This document shows, in pieces, positions 17,581 to 26,146 of a DNA stretch of 64,000 bases. Both the position numbers and the translations under genes were made by a program. Location: contig CBFIHP010000004.1 in NCBI GenBank assembly GCA_965662355.1, positions 248,001 to 312,000 on the forward strand, given 5' to 3'. The first letter of the stretch is position 1. Every line of letters begins with the position of its first letter. Origin of the DNA: GCA-2683825 sp965662355. Lineage in GTDB: Bacteria; Planctomycetota; UBA1135; GCA-002686595. The notes beneath the pieces were generated by a model. The model made no database searches, was not told the DNA's origin, and saw only the letters and a program-made list of their open reading frames with translations.

Positions 17581-18056
17581 TGTCCGCCAAACCGATCCGT
17601 GTCGGAGTCGTCTCCGACACCCATGGGCTCGTGCGACCACAGTTGATGGATGCCTTGCGCGGATGTGATGTGATCGTCCACGCAGGCGACATCGGTGGCG
17701 TGGAGGTGTTGGAACAGCTACGCACGCTCGCACCCTTGCACGCCGTGCGCGGCAACAACGACGAGGGCGCCTGGGCCGAGACGATTCCCCAGACCGAGGT
17801 CGTCACGGTGGGCCAACGCCACTTCTACCTTCTGCACGATGTGGCCCAGCTGGATCTGGATCCCGAGGCCGCCGAAATGTCCGCGGTGATCAGCGGACAC
17901 TCGCACCGCCCCAAGGCCGAAACACGCAACGGAGTTCTGTTCCTGAATCCAGGCAGTGCCGGACCAAGGAGGTTCACCCTGCCGATCTCGGTGGCCGAGA
18001 TTCTCGTCTACGAGGGTCGGATGGAGCATCGTCACATCGCGCTCGAAGGCAGGTAG
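17580..18056 (+). CDS. YfcE/MJ0936-type metallophosphoesterase
   Basis: The ATG at 17580 overlaps the stop of the upstream gene by one base (TGATG) and gives 158 residues. All family motifs are present: VVSDTHG (metal ligands D-x-H), VHAGDIGG, VRGNNDEG, LLHD, SGHSHRPK and LNPGSAG. Members are Mn/Ni-dependent cytoplasmic phosphodiesterases. It is the fourth gene of the PSD1/DUF1501 run. No signal peptide is present, so it acts inside the cell while the other three products are exported. Confidence 0.93.
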   Translation: MSAKPIRVGVVSDTHGLVRPQLMDALRGCDVIVHAGDIGGVEVLEQLRTLAPLHAVRGNNDEGAWAETIPQTEVVTVGQRHFYLLHDVAQLDLDPEAAEMSAVISGHSHRPKAETRNGVLFLNPGSAGPRRFTLPISVAEILVYEGRMEHRHIALEGR

Positions 18057-18063
18057 CCGGCCC

Positions 18064-18086
18064 GAGCCGGAAGTCTTTTCCGGCTC
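18064..18086 (+). terminator. Stem-loop after the phosphoesterase gene
   Basis: GAGCCGGA (18064-18071) and TCCGGCTC (18079-18086) form a perfect 8 bp stem around AGTCTTT, eight bases after the stop codon. No T-run follows directly, so this may be a weak terminator or an mRNA 3'-end stabilising hairpin for the four-gene run. Confidence 0.5.
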
Positions 18087-18196
18087 GTGACTGTGACCTT
18101 TATTGCTTCATATCAGGAAGCCTGCAACTTGCTCAGGATAGGCGCCGGCATGGGCCGATCCCTTGGGTCATCGCCCACCCCTGGCGAGGGAATACC

Positions 18197-18481
18197 ATGG
18201 CATATGCAATCATCGCAGTCTTCGGCACCGCACTCTTCACCATGATGGAGTTGTCGCTCCTGAAGATGTTCAAGTTCGACGTCTTCGGACGCCTCAACCG
18301 CGCTCAGCAGTCCAGCGATACGACGCGCTTCTTCCTCGAAGCTCTGGTGCTCGTATCGTTCATCCTCATCCAACCCGCCATCCTGATTGGATTGCTCGGG
18401 TTCGCATCGGATGAACTGTCGTATTCCGCACTACAGGGCATCGAGATGCTGGTGGCGTACGGATACGCCTTCGGCAGCTAA
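18197..18481 (+). CDS. Small two-span membrane protein
   Basis: The 94-residue frame has a purine-rich GGCGAGGG about eight bases before its ATG. It contains two hydrophobic stretches, AIIAVFGTALFTMMELSLL (about 4-22) and FLEALVLVSFILIQPAILIGLL (about 46-67). Between them is a short charged loop (KMFKFDVFGRLNRAQQ). I recognise no family. It is convergent with the symporter operon, only six bases between stops. Confidence 0.6.
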   Translation: MAYAIIAVFGTALFTMMELSLLKMFKFDVFGRLNRAQQSSDTTRFFLEALVLVSFILIQPAILIGLLGFASDELSYSALQGIEMLVAYGYAFGS

Positions 18482-18487
18482 GGCGAG

Positions 18488-20161
18488 TCAGTCTGCGGGA
18501 ACGCGGATTCTCTCGACCATCGCCTGAATCTCCTTCGGCGGTGGCTTCGTCACGCGCGACAGCCCCAGGGTCACGGCAAGGTTCAAGAGCATCCCGACCG
18601 TTCCGATGCCCTCGGGCGAGATCCCGAACCACCAGTTCTCCGCTGAGTTCGACTCGGGGTGCAGGAACTTGAAGTACACGATGTACGAGGCCGTGAAGAG
18701 CAGCCCGAGGATCATGCCCGTGACGGCACCCTCGCGGGTCGTGCGCTTCCAGAAGATCCCGAGCAGAATGGCAGGGAAGAACGTCGATGCCGCTAGCCCG
18801 AAGGCAAAGGCCACCACCGAGGCGACGAAGTCCGGCGGATTGATACCGAAGTAGCCCGCAATCAACACGCCGGCGGCGGCGCTCCAACGCGCCGCCCGCA
18901 GCTCGCCCTTGGCTGAGATGCTCGGCATGATCGCGCGCTTGAGGAGGTCGTGGCTGATCGCCGACGAGATCACCAGGAGAAGACCCGCCGCCGTCGACAG
19001 AGCCGCCGCAAGACCGCCCGCTGCGACGAGTCCGACGACCCAGTTCGGGAGATGGGCGATCTCCGGATTGGCGAGGACCATGATGTCGGGATTGATCGAG
19101 AGCTCGTTCTCGAACTGCGAGCTGGCTCCTACATATTGAATGAGCCCGTCACCGTTCTTGTCGTCGAAGGCGACCAACTGGGTCTCCTCCCAACGAGTGA
19201 ACCAGTCCGGCATCTCGGCGTAGGGTTGGCCCGAGACGGTGTCCAGGAGATTCGTACGCGCGAACACGGCCACCGCCGGTGCCGTGGTGTAGAGCAGGGC
19301 AATGAACACGAGCGCGAAGCCCACGGAGAGACGCGCGTCGCGAACGCGCGGCACGGTATAGAAACGTACGATGACGTGTGGCAAACCTGCGGTGCCCACC
19401 ATCAACGCCGCCGTGATGAAGAGCACGTCGATCAGGGGTTTGGAACCGTCCGTGTAGGACGCGAACCCGAGCTGGGCATGCAGGCCATCCAGCTTGTCCA
19501 GCAGGAACACGCCATCCGCCCCACTTCCACCGAAACCCAGCTGCGGCAGGGGGTTGCCCGACATCTGAATCGCGAGGAAGATGGCCGGGACGAGGTAGGC
19601 GAAGATCAACACGCAATACTGAGCGACTTGCGTGTACGTGATGCCCTTCATGCCCCCCATCACGGCATAGAGAAAGACAATCCCCATTCCGATCATCACA
19701 CCGCTGTCGATACTGACCTCGAGGAAGCGTGAGAAGACGATGCCGACGCCGCGCATCTGACCGGCGATGTACGTGAACGAGACGAAGATGGCGCAGATCA
19801 CAGCCACGATGCGCGCCGTCTGCGAGTAGTACCGGTCACCGATGAAGTCCGGGACCGTGAACTTGCCGAACTTTCGCAGGTAAGGAGCCAGCAACAGGGC
19901 GAGCAGCACATAGCCCCCCGTCCAGCCCATGAGGTAGACGGATCCGTCGTATCCCTGGGCGGAAATCAAGCCCGCCATCGAGATGAAGGACGCTGCCGAC
20001 ATCCAGTCCGCAGCCGTGGCCATGCCGTTTGCGAGAGGCGGCACACCGCCGCCCGCGACGTAGAAATCACGCGTCGATGCAGCTCGCGACAGGAAGGCGA
20101 TTCCGATGTAGAGCGCGAAACTCGCTCCGACGAGAAGGAAGGTCCACGCCTGGATGCTCAA
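18488..20161 (-). CDS. Sodium:solute symporter large subunit (SSS family, VC_2705/ActP-like)
   Basis: The protein is 557 residues if translation begins at a TTG at 20161. That TTG overlaps the TGA of the small-subunit gene (TTGA) and is preceded by GGAGGAGGG, a strong ribosome site, so I prefer it to the longer frame upstream. It has about 13 membrane spans and SSS signatures: RDFYVAGGGVPPLANGMATAADWMSAASFI (split across spans 1-2), GLISAQGYDGSVYLMGWTGG and AGGLAAALSTAAGLLLVISSAISHD. The VC_2705 subgroup occurs with DUF4212 subunits and is thought to carry acetate or other short organic acids with sodium. Substrate is not determined by the sequence. Confidence 0.9.
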   Translation of the reverse strand: MSIQAWTFLLVGASFALYIGIAFLSRAASTRDFYVAGGGVPPLANGMATAADWMSAASFISMAGLISAQGYDGSVYLMGWTGGYVLLALLLAPYLRKFGKFTVPDFIGDRYYSQTARIVAVICAIFVSFTYIAGQMRGVGIVFSRFLEVSIDSGVMIGMGIVFLYAVMGGMKGITYTQVAQYCVLIFAYLVPAIFLAIQMSGNPLPQLGFGGSGADGVFLLDKLDGLHAQLGFASYTDGSKPLIDVLFITAALMVGTAGLPHVIVRFYTVPRVRDARLSVGFALVFIALLYTTAPAVAVFARTNLLDTVSGQPYAEMPDWFTRWEETQLVAFDDKNGDGLIQYVGASSQFENELSINPDIMVLANPEIAHLPNWVVGLVAAGGLAAALSTAAGLLLVISSAISHDLLKRAIMPSISAKGELRAARWSAAAGVLIAGYFGINPPDFVASVVAFAFGLAASTFFPAILLGIFWKRTTREGAVTGMILGLLFTASYIVYFKFLHPESNSAENWWFGISPEGIGTVGMLLNLAVTLGLSRVTKPPPKEIQAMVERIRVPAD

Positions 20162-20478
20162 GCGCCCTCCTCCGCCGGCTCTTCTTCGGGGGAACCTCCA
20201 ACTGACGAGCCTTCCTGTTCGGAGAATCCGAAGCGGCGCTCGAGGGCGTTCATGCGCCAAGCGTAGACGAACACAAGGATGCAGAACGCGTAGATAGAGC
20301 CCTGTTGCGCGAACCAAAAGCCCAGGCGAAAGCCGGTCCCCGGGATCCGGTACTGATTCAACGCGTCCGCGAAGACGATGCCCAGGCCGTAGGACACAAA
20401 GGCCCAGATCGACAAGAGAACGCCGAGCAGGCGCAGGTTGGCCGCCCAGTAGGCCTGACGGGTTTCTCGGGAATCCAT
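20158..20478 (-). CDS. DUF4212 small subunit of sodium:solute symporter
   Basis: The ATG at 20478 is preceded by an AAAGAG ribosome site and yields 106 residues. Two membrane helices (LRLLGVLLSIWAFVSYGLGIVF and GSIYAFCILVFVYAWRMNAL) flank a loop with FRLGFWFAQQG, which is the DUF4212 signature. The C-terminal tail is acidic and probably cytoplasmic (EQEG to EEEPAEEGA). The four-base overlap with the large-subunit gene implies coupled translation at roughly equal amounts. Confidence 0.9.
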   Translation of the reverse strand: MDSRETRQAYWAANLRLLGVLLSIWAFVSYGLGIVFADALNQYRIPGTGFRLGFWFAQQGSIYAFCILVFVYAWRMNALERRFGFSEQEGSSVGGSPEEEPAEEGA

Positions 20479-20561
20479 CTCTTTCGCCAAGCGAGAGTCT
20501 AGCAACAAGGCTCCCTGGAAGCGCTGTGGATTAGTAGCATGTGCCGCTCAGCCGGCTCTCG

Positions 20562-21980
20562 ATGCTTTTCAACACTCTCGACTTCGCCGTCTTTCTCATC
20601 GTCAGCCTGGCGGTTTTCCATGCCCTTCCGCGCGGCTTACGGAATCCGTTCTTGCTGGTCGCGAGTTATGCGTTCTACGGATTCTGGAACTGGAAGTTCT
20701 GCGGTCTGTTGCTGCTCTCGACGGTGGTCGACTTTTGGGTCGCCCCGCGCATCGCCGCCGCAACCGACCCGCGTCAGAAAAAGCACTTCCTCTGGATAAG
20801 CCTGGGTGTGAATCTCTCGATTCTAGGCTTCTTCAAGTACTGCAACTGGTTCATCGACAGCTTCAAGGTGTTGGCCGAGACGATCGGCTGGAGCATTCCC
20901 GACTACGCCATCGACGTTGCTCTACCGGTCGGGATTTCGTTCTACACCTTCCAAACGCTCAGCTACACGATCGACGTGTACCGGGGCGACATGAAGCACA
21001 CGGACAAGTTCTGGGACTTCGCTCTGTTCGTGTCGCTGTTTCCACAGTTGGTCGCGGGACCGATCGAACGCGCCAGGCGCATCCTGCCACAGATCGCCGA
21101 GAAGCGGGCCGTCTCATGGGCCATGATCCAGAGCGGGGTCTGGTTGCTCTTTTGGGGTTGGTTCAAGAAGGTCTACATCTCCGACAACGTGGCGCGCATC
21201 GTCGACACGGTCTATAGCGAGGGCGCCGATCCGACGGGACCCGAGGTCTTGATCGCGCTGTGGGCCTTCGCCGTGCAGATCTACTGCGATTTCTCCGGCT
21301 ACTCGGATATGTCCCGGGGTGCGGCACGGTTGTTCGGCTATGACCTGATGCTCAACTTCAACCTGCCCTACTTCGCCACCAATCCCCAGGAGGTCTGGCG
21401 ACGCTGGCACATCAGCCTCTCGACGTGGTTGCGGGATTACGTCTACATCCCGCTGGGCGGCAACACCGGTGGGCGCTGGAAGCAGAACCGGAACCTGTTC
21501 CTGACCATGTTGTGGGCAGGCTTGTGGCATGGGGCTTCGTGGACCTACGTGGCCTTCGGCGCGTATCACGGGGCACTGCTGGCGATTCACCGCGAGGTCA
21601 AACCGCTTCTGAGCAAGGTGCAGCCCAGGTCCTGGGCTTCGCGCTCCGCCTGGTGGCTCTTTCGCGTCGCGTGCTTCTTCCACCTGTGGCTGCTTGGGCT
21701 ACTACTCTTCCGCGCTGTCAGTTTCGGCCAGGCCGCGGACCTCGGTTTCATCCTGTTCACGAACACCGACGCCGGCTTCGTCTACGACTGGTTGCCGCGC
21801 CTGGTGCTCTTCACGGCCCCGCTCGTCCTCGTACAAATTGTCCAGGCGGCCACCAAGGACCTCGAAATCGTTCTACGCTGGCCTATGCCTGTCCGAGCGC
21901 TCCTGTACGCGGCCATGTTCCTCGCCATCATCTTCCTGGGCGAAGACCACGGCGAGCCGTTCATCTACTTCCAGTTCTGA
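20562..21980 (+). CDS. MBOAT O-acyltransferase, AlgI/DltB-like
   Basis: The ATG at 20562 gives 472 residues with about ten membrane spans. Family hallmarks are RNPFLLVASYAFYGFWNWKF, LPVGISFYTFQTLSYTIDVYRG, FPQLVAGPIERAR, QIYCDFSGYSDMSRGAARLFG, PQEVWRRWHISLSTWLRDYVYIPLGG (in two blocks) and LWAGLWHGASWTY with the presumed catalytic His323. AlgI-type MBOATs move acetyl groups across the inner membrane for O-acetylation of exopolysaccharide by SGNH-family partners. An SGNH-like gene follows 30 bases downstream. An AlgE-like porin and glycosyltransferases lie opposite, so a role in modifying an exported glycan is likely. Confidence 0.93.
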   Translation: MLFNTLDFAVFLIVSLAVFHALPRGLRNPFLLVASYAFYGFWNWKFCGLLLLSTVVDFWVAPRIAAATDPRQKKHFLWISLGVNLSILGFFKYCNWFIDSFKVLAETIGWSIPDYAIDVALPVGISFYTFQTLSYTIDVYRGDMKHTDKFWDFALFVSLFPQLVAGPIERARRILPQIAEKRAVSWAMIQSGVWLLFWGWFKKVYISDNVARIVDTVYSEGADPTGPEVLIALWAFAVQIYCDFSGYSDMSRGAARLFGYDLMLNFNLPYFATNPQEVWRRWHISLSTWLRDYVYIPLGGNTGGRWKQNRNLFLTMLWAGLWHGASWTYVAFGAYHGALLAIHREVKPLLSKVQPRSWASRSAWWLFRVACFFHLWLLGLLLFRAVSFGQAADLGFILFTNTDAGFVYDWLPRLVLFTAPLVLVQIVQAATKDLEIVLRWPMPVRALLYAAMFLAIIFLGEDHGEPFIYFQF

Positions 21981-22010
21981 CCAGCGACCGTAACCACACC
22001 CGAAACCCGC

Positions 22011-23189
22011 ATGTCGAGGATCACGAACGCACCCTGGGCCGCGCTGATCGCGCTTGGAATCGTGGTGTACGTGGACCGCACGTCCGTCGCCGATCGCGAG
22101 CGCTGGATGGACATTCGTGACCGTCTCGAGGCCCTGCCGGAGCCGGTGGTGCGCGTCGAAATTGGTAAGGCCAAGGACGTGCTCCAGCTGGGCAATCTGG
22201 CGGAAACCGCTCCGGAGCTACGACGACTGGTGGTCCTGGGCAACAGCCGCGCCCGCGTCGGCTTGAACCTCCGCGACCTCGAGGACGTGGACATCCAGCT
22301 GGCAAAGCTGGCCCATGCGGCGGTATCGCCCTACGTGATGCGCACCATGGCGCGCGACATTGCGGCCGCCCAACCCGACCTCGTGGTGCTGATGCTCTCG
22401 GAGATCGACACGCACCGGCCCGTCGAGCTCGTCCCCAGCGCCTGCTTCCAGAGCCCCGATGCGCTGTGGCAGCTCCTGCGCACGGAGCCGTCGCTCTTGT
22501 GGAAGCAGCGCCAGAAGCTGGAGCAGGTGACCATCGGCACGGTCCTTCAGTCCTACTTGAACGGAGACGTGCTCGATCGCTCGTACCTGAATGACTTCCG
22601 CGAGATTCGAACGCAAGAGCCAGAGGCCGGAACCGGAGCCTTGGGAGGCAAGAAGAAGCCCAAGGGCCGCCGCAATCGTCCGGTCCCTCGCAAGCAACTA
22701 GAAGTCGAATCCGAGAATGCGCGCTACCGTCCTCGCCGCATCGAGGAACGCGACATCGAGCCTCCCCCTATCGAGAACCTGGACGAGATCCGCGCCGAGT
22801 TCGAGAAGTTCTTCAAACGCAAGCGCGTACGGAACTCGACCTTGAACATCGGCTACGCCATCCAGAAGGGCCCCCATGCACAAACACAGATGGGCTTGAT
22901 CGAGAAGACGATCGAAATTCTCACCCAGGCCGGCAGCAAGATACTGATCGTCGAGGGGCCTTTGAATCCGCTGACGAACCTGCTCTACGACGAGGAAAGC
23001 ACGCGGGCGGAATTCCTGAGCTTCGTAGACGAAATGAAAGAGAAGCACGGCGTGCACTTCCAGCGGCTGGAGGAAACGGGGCCGTTCGTCGAGAAGGACT
23101 TCACGGACCTTCTCCACCTGAAGGGGACCAGCGCTCGCAAGTTGAGCGCGAAGGTCAAGCAGCGGATCATCGAGGTTCTCTCGCCCTAG
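22011..23189 (+). CDS. SGNH-hydrolase-like partner of the MBOAT acyltransferase
   Basis: The 392-residue protein has one N-terminal hydrophobic segment (APWAALIALGIVVYV) and then a probable periplasmic part. LVVLGNSRARVG resembles SGNH block I with its nucleophile Ser, and DLLHLKG near the C-terminus resembles the block V Asp-x-x-His. PDLVVLMLSEID lies between them. A basic, proline-rich linker occupies about 205-250 (GGKKKPKGRRNRPVPRKQ). AlgJ/AlgX/PatB-type proteins use this fold to acetylate glycans with acyl groups passed by an MBOAT. Overall similarity is weak, so the call rests on the two motifs and the operon position. Confidence 0.6.
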   Translation: MSRITNAPWAALIALGIVVYVDRTSVADRERWMDIRDRLEALPEPVVRVEIGKAKDVLQLGNLAETAPELRRLVVLGNSRARVGLNLRDLEDVDIQLAKLAHAAVSPYVMRTMARDIAAAQPDLVVLMLSEIDTHRPVELVPSACFQSPDALWQLLRTEPSLLWKQRQKLEQVTIGTVLQSYLNGDVLDRSYLNDFREIRTQEPEAGTGALGGKKKPKGRRNRPVPRKQLEVESENARYRPRRIEERDIEPPPIENLDEIRAEFEKFFKRKRVRNSTLNIGYAIQKGPHAQTQMGLIEKTIEILTQAGSKILIVEGPLNPLTNLLYDEESTRAEFLSFVDEMKEKHGVHFQRLEETGPFVEKDFTDLLHLKGTSARKLSAKVKQRIIEVLSP

Positions 23190-23205
23190 CGAGACGCCTC
23201 GTGCT

Positions 23206-23225
23206 GGACGAGCCTTCGGCCGTCC
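23206..23225. terminator. Bidirectional stem-loop between convergent genes
   Basis: GGACG/CGTCC with inner GCC/GGC around TTC forms a compact hairpin with one bulged A in the 42-base gap between the SGNH-like gene and the AlgE-like gene. There is no T-tract on either strand, so termination is only suggested. Confidence 0.35.
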
Positions 23226-23231
23226 ACTCGC

Positions 23232-25031
23232 TCAGAAGCGATACCTGATCTGGAAACGAGCGAACAGAGCGCCCTCTTGACCAGGTAGGGCGTCTCCGGG
23301 CTCGAAGTACGCACCGATCAACTTGAAGTCCCAGCGGTTGTAGGCGCGATAGCCCAGGATCAAGTCGAGCTCCCAACCCAGGTTCGGATCGGCCGCGATC
23401 GAGCCGGGCTTGATGTCGGTGTAGTCTTCGGGGTCGAAGAAGTCCAGATCGTTGGTCGTGACGTCAAAGCGGTAGTCGTGGAACACCAGATCCACGGACA
23501 TGTTCTTGGTGATGCGCGCACCAAGACCGGTCGTGAGAATTCCCAGGTTGGTAAGCTCAGGGCGCAGGAGCTCGCCGTAGTAGCGGAAGGAGCTGATCCC
23601 GCCAAACCGGGCGGAGTTGTCCTGGAAGCCTGTTTGCCGAAAGCGACCGTCGGTTCCCGAAGCGGAGCTTTCACCGCTGCCCAGGGCGTAGCCAACCGTC
23701 ATGTAGAACGGATCGGCGAACCCGGGTTCCCAGGTCGTGCCTATGTCGTAGGCAAAGGCTTGAACGTCACGTCCCTCACGTTCGCCAACGAGATACGCGG
23801 CCTCGGCCCAGGTCTTCGTGTCCGGGATCCACTCACCCAAGGCGCGCACACCGACGTGCAAGGCATCCTCGTCCATGAAGGAGTCGCTGCCCGTCGCGTA
23901 GGCATCGATGTCGCGGTAGAAAAGATAGCCCGCGAGGTGTTTCTTGCGACTGTTGTTAGAAAGATAGAGCGAGCTGACCAACTGCTCTCGGTTACGAGGA
24001 TTGGAGTTGCCGCCGATCTGCGTGGCCAAGGAGGCCTCGATCGCGAACGCGGGCTGCGACCAGAAAACGCGGAGAGCGTCCAGGTTCTCGTCGTAGATCC
24101 ACTCGCGTTGGTCATCGAAGTCCTGGCGGCCGAACTGCAAGTCGAGATTTCGCACGCCAAAGGCATCGGTCCAATAGGCGAAGGTCTCGCCGAATCGGAC
24201 AGCCATGTCCTCGTCCTGACGAGGACTGCTGCCGTCGTCGAAAGTGACGGCAGTGACCCAATTGCCCTCCGTTACGAAAACCAGGTCGTCCCTGACGAAC
24301 CAGTGCAAGCGCATCCGCAGCCGCGTGGCGAATTTGAGCTCGTCCTCGTCGTCGGCGTCGTCAAGGTTGTAATTCTCCTCGTAGGCGCTTCCCACGACCG
24401 CCTGCCCAAACAAGCCGATGTCCTCGGTCAGCAGGGTGCCACCGCCGAAGGAATCGTCGAGGTCGTCATTGCGCTCTCTGCCTGTCGTGGCTTCGTTGGT
24501 CATGGCCCCGCGTTCGGGGGAAAGCGGAATCTTCGCGAAAACGCCTTCGTGTTCGATCTTCAGATCGACGGGGAGAAAGATCTCGTAGACCATGATGCGG
24601 GCCACGTAGCCGCCTTCAGCGGGCTCGATCTCATCGATCCGTCCCTCGAGTCGATCGCGGCCCGAACCGCTCCGCAGCTGGATCTTGCGGGCCGAGAACT
24701 TGTTCTGGTTGCGCCAGCGGCCTTGCAGTTTGATGCGCTTTCCGCCCCACTTGCCAGGCCGGATGTCGTCGTAGTCGACATCTGCATCGATAATGACCGG
24801 CTGGCCGTGCAGCCTGAAGCCCTCCCGGCTACGCTCGTCCTTGTCGAGCGTACCGATGATCGTCTCATAGCGCTCGGGCTTGGCGATGATCGCGCGTGAG
24901 GCGACCAGGCGCCCCTCGTCATCGAATCGGCCCCGGACTTGCATCCAGTGACCGACTTTGAGCGCTTCGGTAGTTTCCTGAGTCGGGGTCGTAAGAAGCC
25001 CGACACCTGTGAGTAGCCACGCACTGATCAT
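23232..25031 (-). CDS. AlgE-like outer-membrane porin with N-terminal DUF5666-like domain
   Basis: The ATG at 25031 starts a 599-residue protein with a short signal-like segment (MISAWLLTGVGLLT). The first 190 residues are small beta units with GxIDxI-type motifs (GRFDDEGRLVASRAII, LEGRIDEIEPAEGG) resembling DUF5666. From about 240 onward the sequence has amphipathic strands ending in Phe (FQIRYRF at the C-terminus), with RLRMRLHWFVRDDLVF and LDLQFGRQDFDDQREWIYD, typical of alginate-export-type barrels. It is last in a minus-strand operon of glycosyltransferases, so secretion of their glycan product across the outer membrane is the likely job. Confidence 0.78.
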   Translation of the reverse strand: MISAWLLTGVGLLTTPTQETTEALKVGHWMQVRGRFDDEGRLVASRAIIAKPERYETIIGTLDKDERSREGFRLHGQPVIIDADVDYDDIRPGKWGGKRIKLQGRWRNQNKFSARKIQLRSGSGRDRLEGRIDEIEPAEGGYVARIMVYEIFLPVDLKIEHEGVFAKIPLSPERGAMTNEATTGRERNDDLDDSFGGGTLLTEDIGLFGQAVVGSAYEENYNLDDADDEDELKFATRLRMRLHWFVRDDLVFVTEGNWVTAVTFDDGSSPRQDEDMAVRFGETFAYWTDAFGVRNLDLQFGRQDFDDQREWIYDENLDALRVFWSQPAFAIEASLATQIGGNSNPRNREQLVSSLYLSNNSRKKHLAGYLFYRDIDAYATGSDSFMDEDALHVGVRALGEWIPDTKTWAEAAYLVGEREGRDVQAFAYDIGTTWEPGFADPFYMTVGYALGSGESSASGTDGRFRQTGFQDNSARFGGISSFRYYGELLRPELTNLGILTTGLGARITKNMSVDLVFHDYRFDVTTNDLDFFDPEDYTDIKPGSIAADPNLGWELDLILGYRAYNRWDFKLIGAYFEPGDALPGQEGALFARFQIRYRF

Positions 25032-25051
25032 GGGAGGTCTATGCGGTTGGT

Positions 25052-26146
25052 CTATCCGATTCGGATCTGCTCTTCCAGACACCTCTTTGCCAGCTCGACG
25101 AGCGAAGGCGTTACCGAGACCCAACGAGGGCGCAAGAGGTAGACGAGGGAGAGCCGTAGAAATGCGGTTCCCTGGTAGAAACGTAGTCTGTTCCAGAAGG
25201 CGTCGGCCTTGTGGTCCAGACCATCCAGGAGCGCATTTCCACAGGCTTCGGCAGTGCGTTCGTCCGCACCACGGAAGCCCTGCAAGCTGCGCAAACTGAA
25301 ATGAGCCAGGAGATTGGCAGGGTCGAGCGCGGTGTCGCCCTTGCACAGCAGGTCGAAGTCCATGAGGGCCGGCTTGCCCCCGACCATGAGAATCTGACCG
25401 TCGTGCAGGTCGCGATGGCAGAGACCCCATTCAGGCTCGGGCAGCCTGTCCATGGCCTTGTCGAGCTTTCCGCGGGCGGCGTCGAACCCCGACGGAAGTT
25501 TGCCCGTTCCCGCCAGCGCCTTGCGCCGCCAGGCATCGATCACACCTAGCTCGTCTTCGGCGCGGTGAATCTTCAAATCGGAGGTGCGATCGACGTCTTG
25601 AAAGCGTTTCAAGAGCGAACCGATGCGAAAACATGTCTCGGTAGCCGATTCATCGACGTGGAACGGCGTGCCCTCGAGGTGCTCGAAGACCAGGGTCTCG
25701 AGCTGCTTCTCCTGACGAATCAACCGCGGCACCTGGAAACTGCCGGCGTCGGCTGCATCCTCGGCCACGCGGTGATTGAACATGGCCGCGGTCGACTTCT
25801 TCTTGCGATAGCCCTTCAAGATCGAAAGCGAGCCATCCAGGCATTCCTGGATCACCATGCGCCTTCCCGGGCGATAGGAGATCGTCTCGAGCTTCGCTGA
25901 TTTTCCATGTGCAAGACGTGACGAGAGCGGAATCTCAGCGTCGTCGAGGGGCGTCTGCTCGACGAGCCCGCGGTCGTCATGGGTGAACCAACGCGAACCA
26001 TCTTTCGTGATGGCCGTGAATTGCAAACACCCGGAGGCGTCGACGTCGACGCGTTCGATCTCGAGCCGCGATCCAGGAAAGACCTGCTTCAGCTCGTTGA
26101 TCGCCGTGTCCAGGGGGTCGTTGCGCGAGTAGCTCACGTCGCTCAC
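25052..26146 (-). CDS. APH-fold phosphotransferase in glycosyltransferase operon
   Basis: The 364-residue protein carries the aminoglycoside-phosphotransferase catalytic loop GLCHRDLHDGQIL and the metal-binding ALMDFDLLCKGD. Upstream VFEHLEGTPF marks the hinge between lobes. The N-lobe is preceded by about 80 residues without clear family character. Homologues phosphorylate small sugars, choline or amino alcohols. Here its ATG overlaps the stop of the upstream GT4 gene by four bases and it is followed 20 bases later by the AlgE-like gene, so a sugar, lipid-sugar or glycan-precursor substrate is more likely than an antibiotic. Confidence 0.8.
   Translation of the reverse strand: MSDVSYSRNDPLDTAINELKQVFPGSRLEIERVDVDASGCLQFTAITKDGSRWFTHDDRGLVEQTPLDDAEIPLSSRLAHGKSAKLETISYRPGRRMVIQECLDGSLSILKGYRKKKSTAAMFNHRVAEDAADAGSFQVPRLIRQEKQLETLVFEHLEGTPFHVDESATETCFRIGSLLKRFQDVDRTSDLKIHRAEDELGVIDAWRRKALAGTGKLPSGFDAARGKLDKAMDRLPEPEWGLCHRDLHDGQILMVGGKPALMDFDLLCKGDTALDPANLLAHFSLRSLQGFRGADERTAEACGNALLDGLDHKADAFWNRLRFYQGTAFLRLSLVYLLRPRWVSVTPSLVELAKRCLEEQIRIG

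Noticed and set aside
23478..24899. Plus-strand open frame of 473 codons
   Set aside because: It is antisense to the AlgE-like porin and shows no domain.
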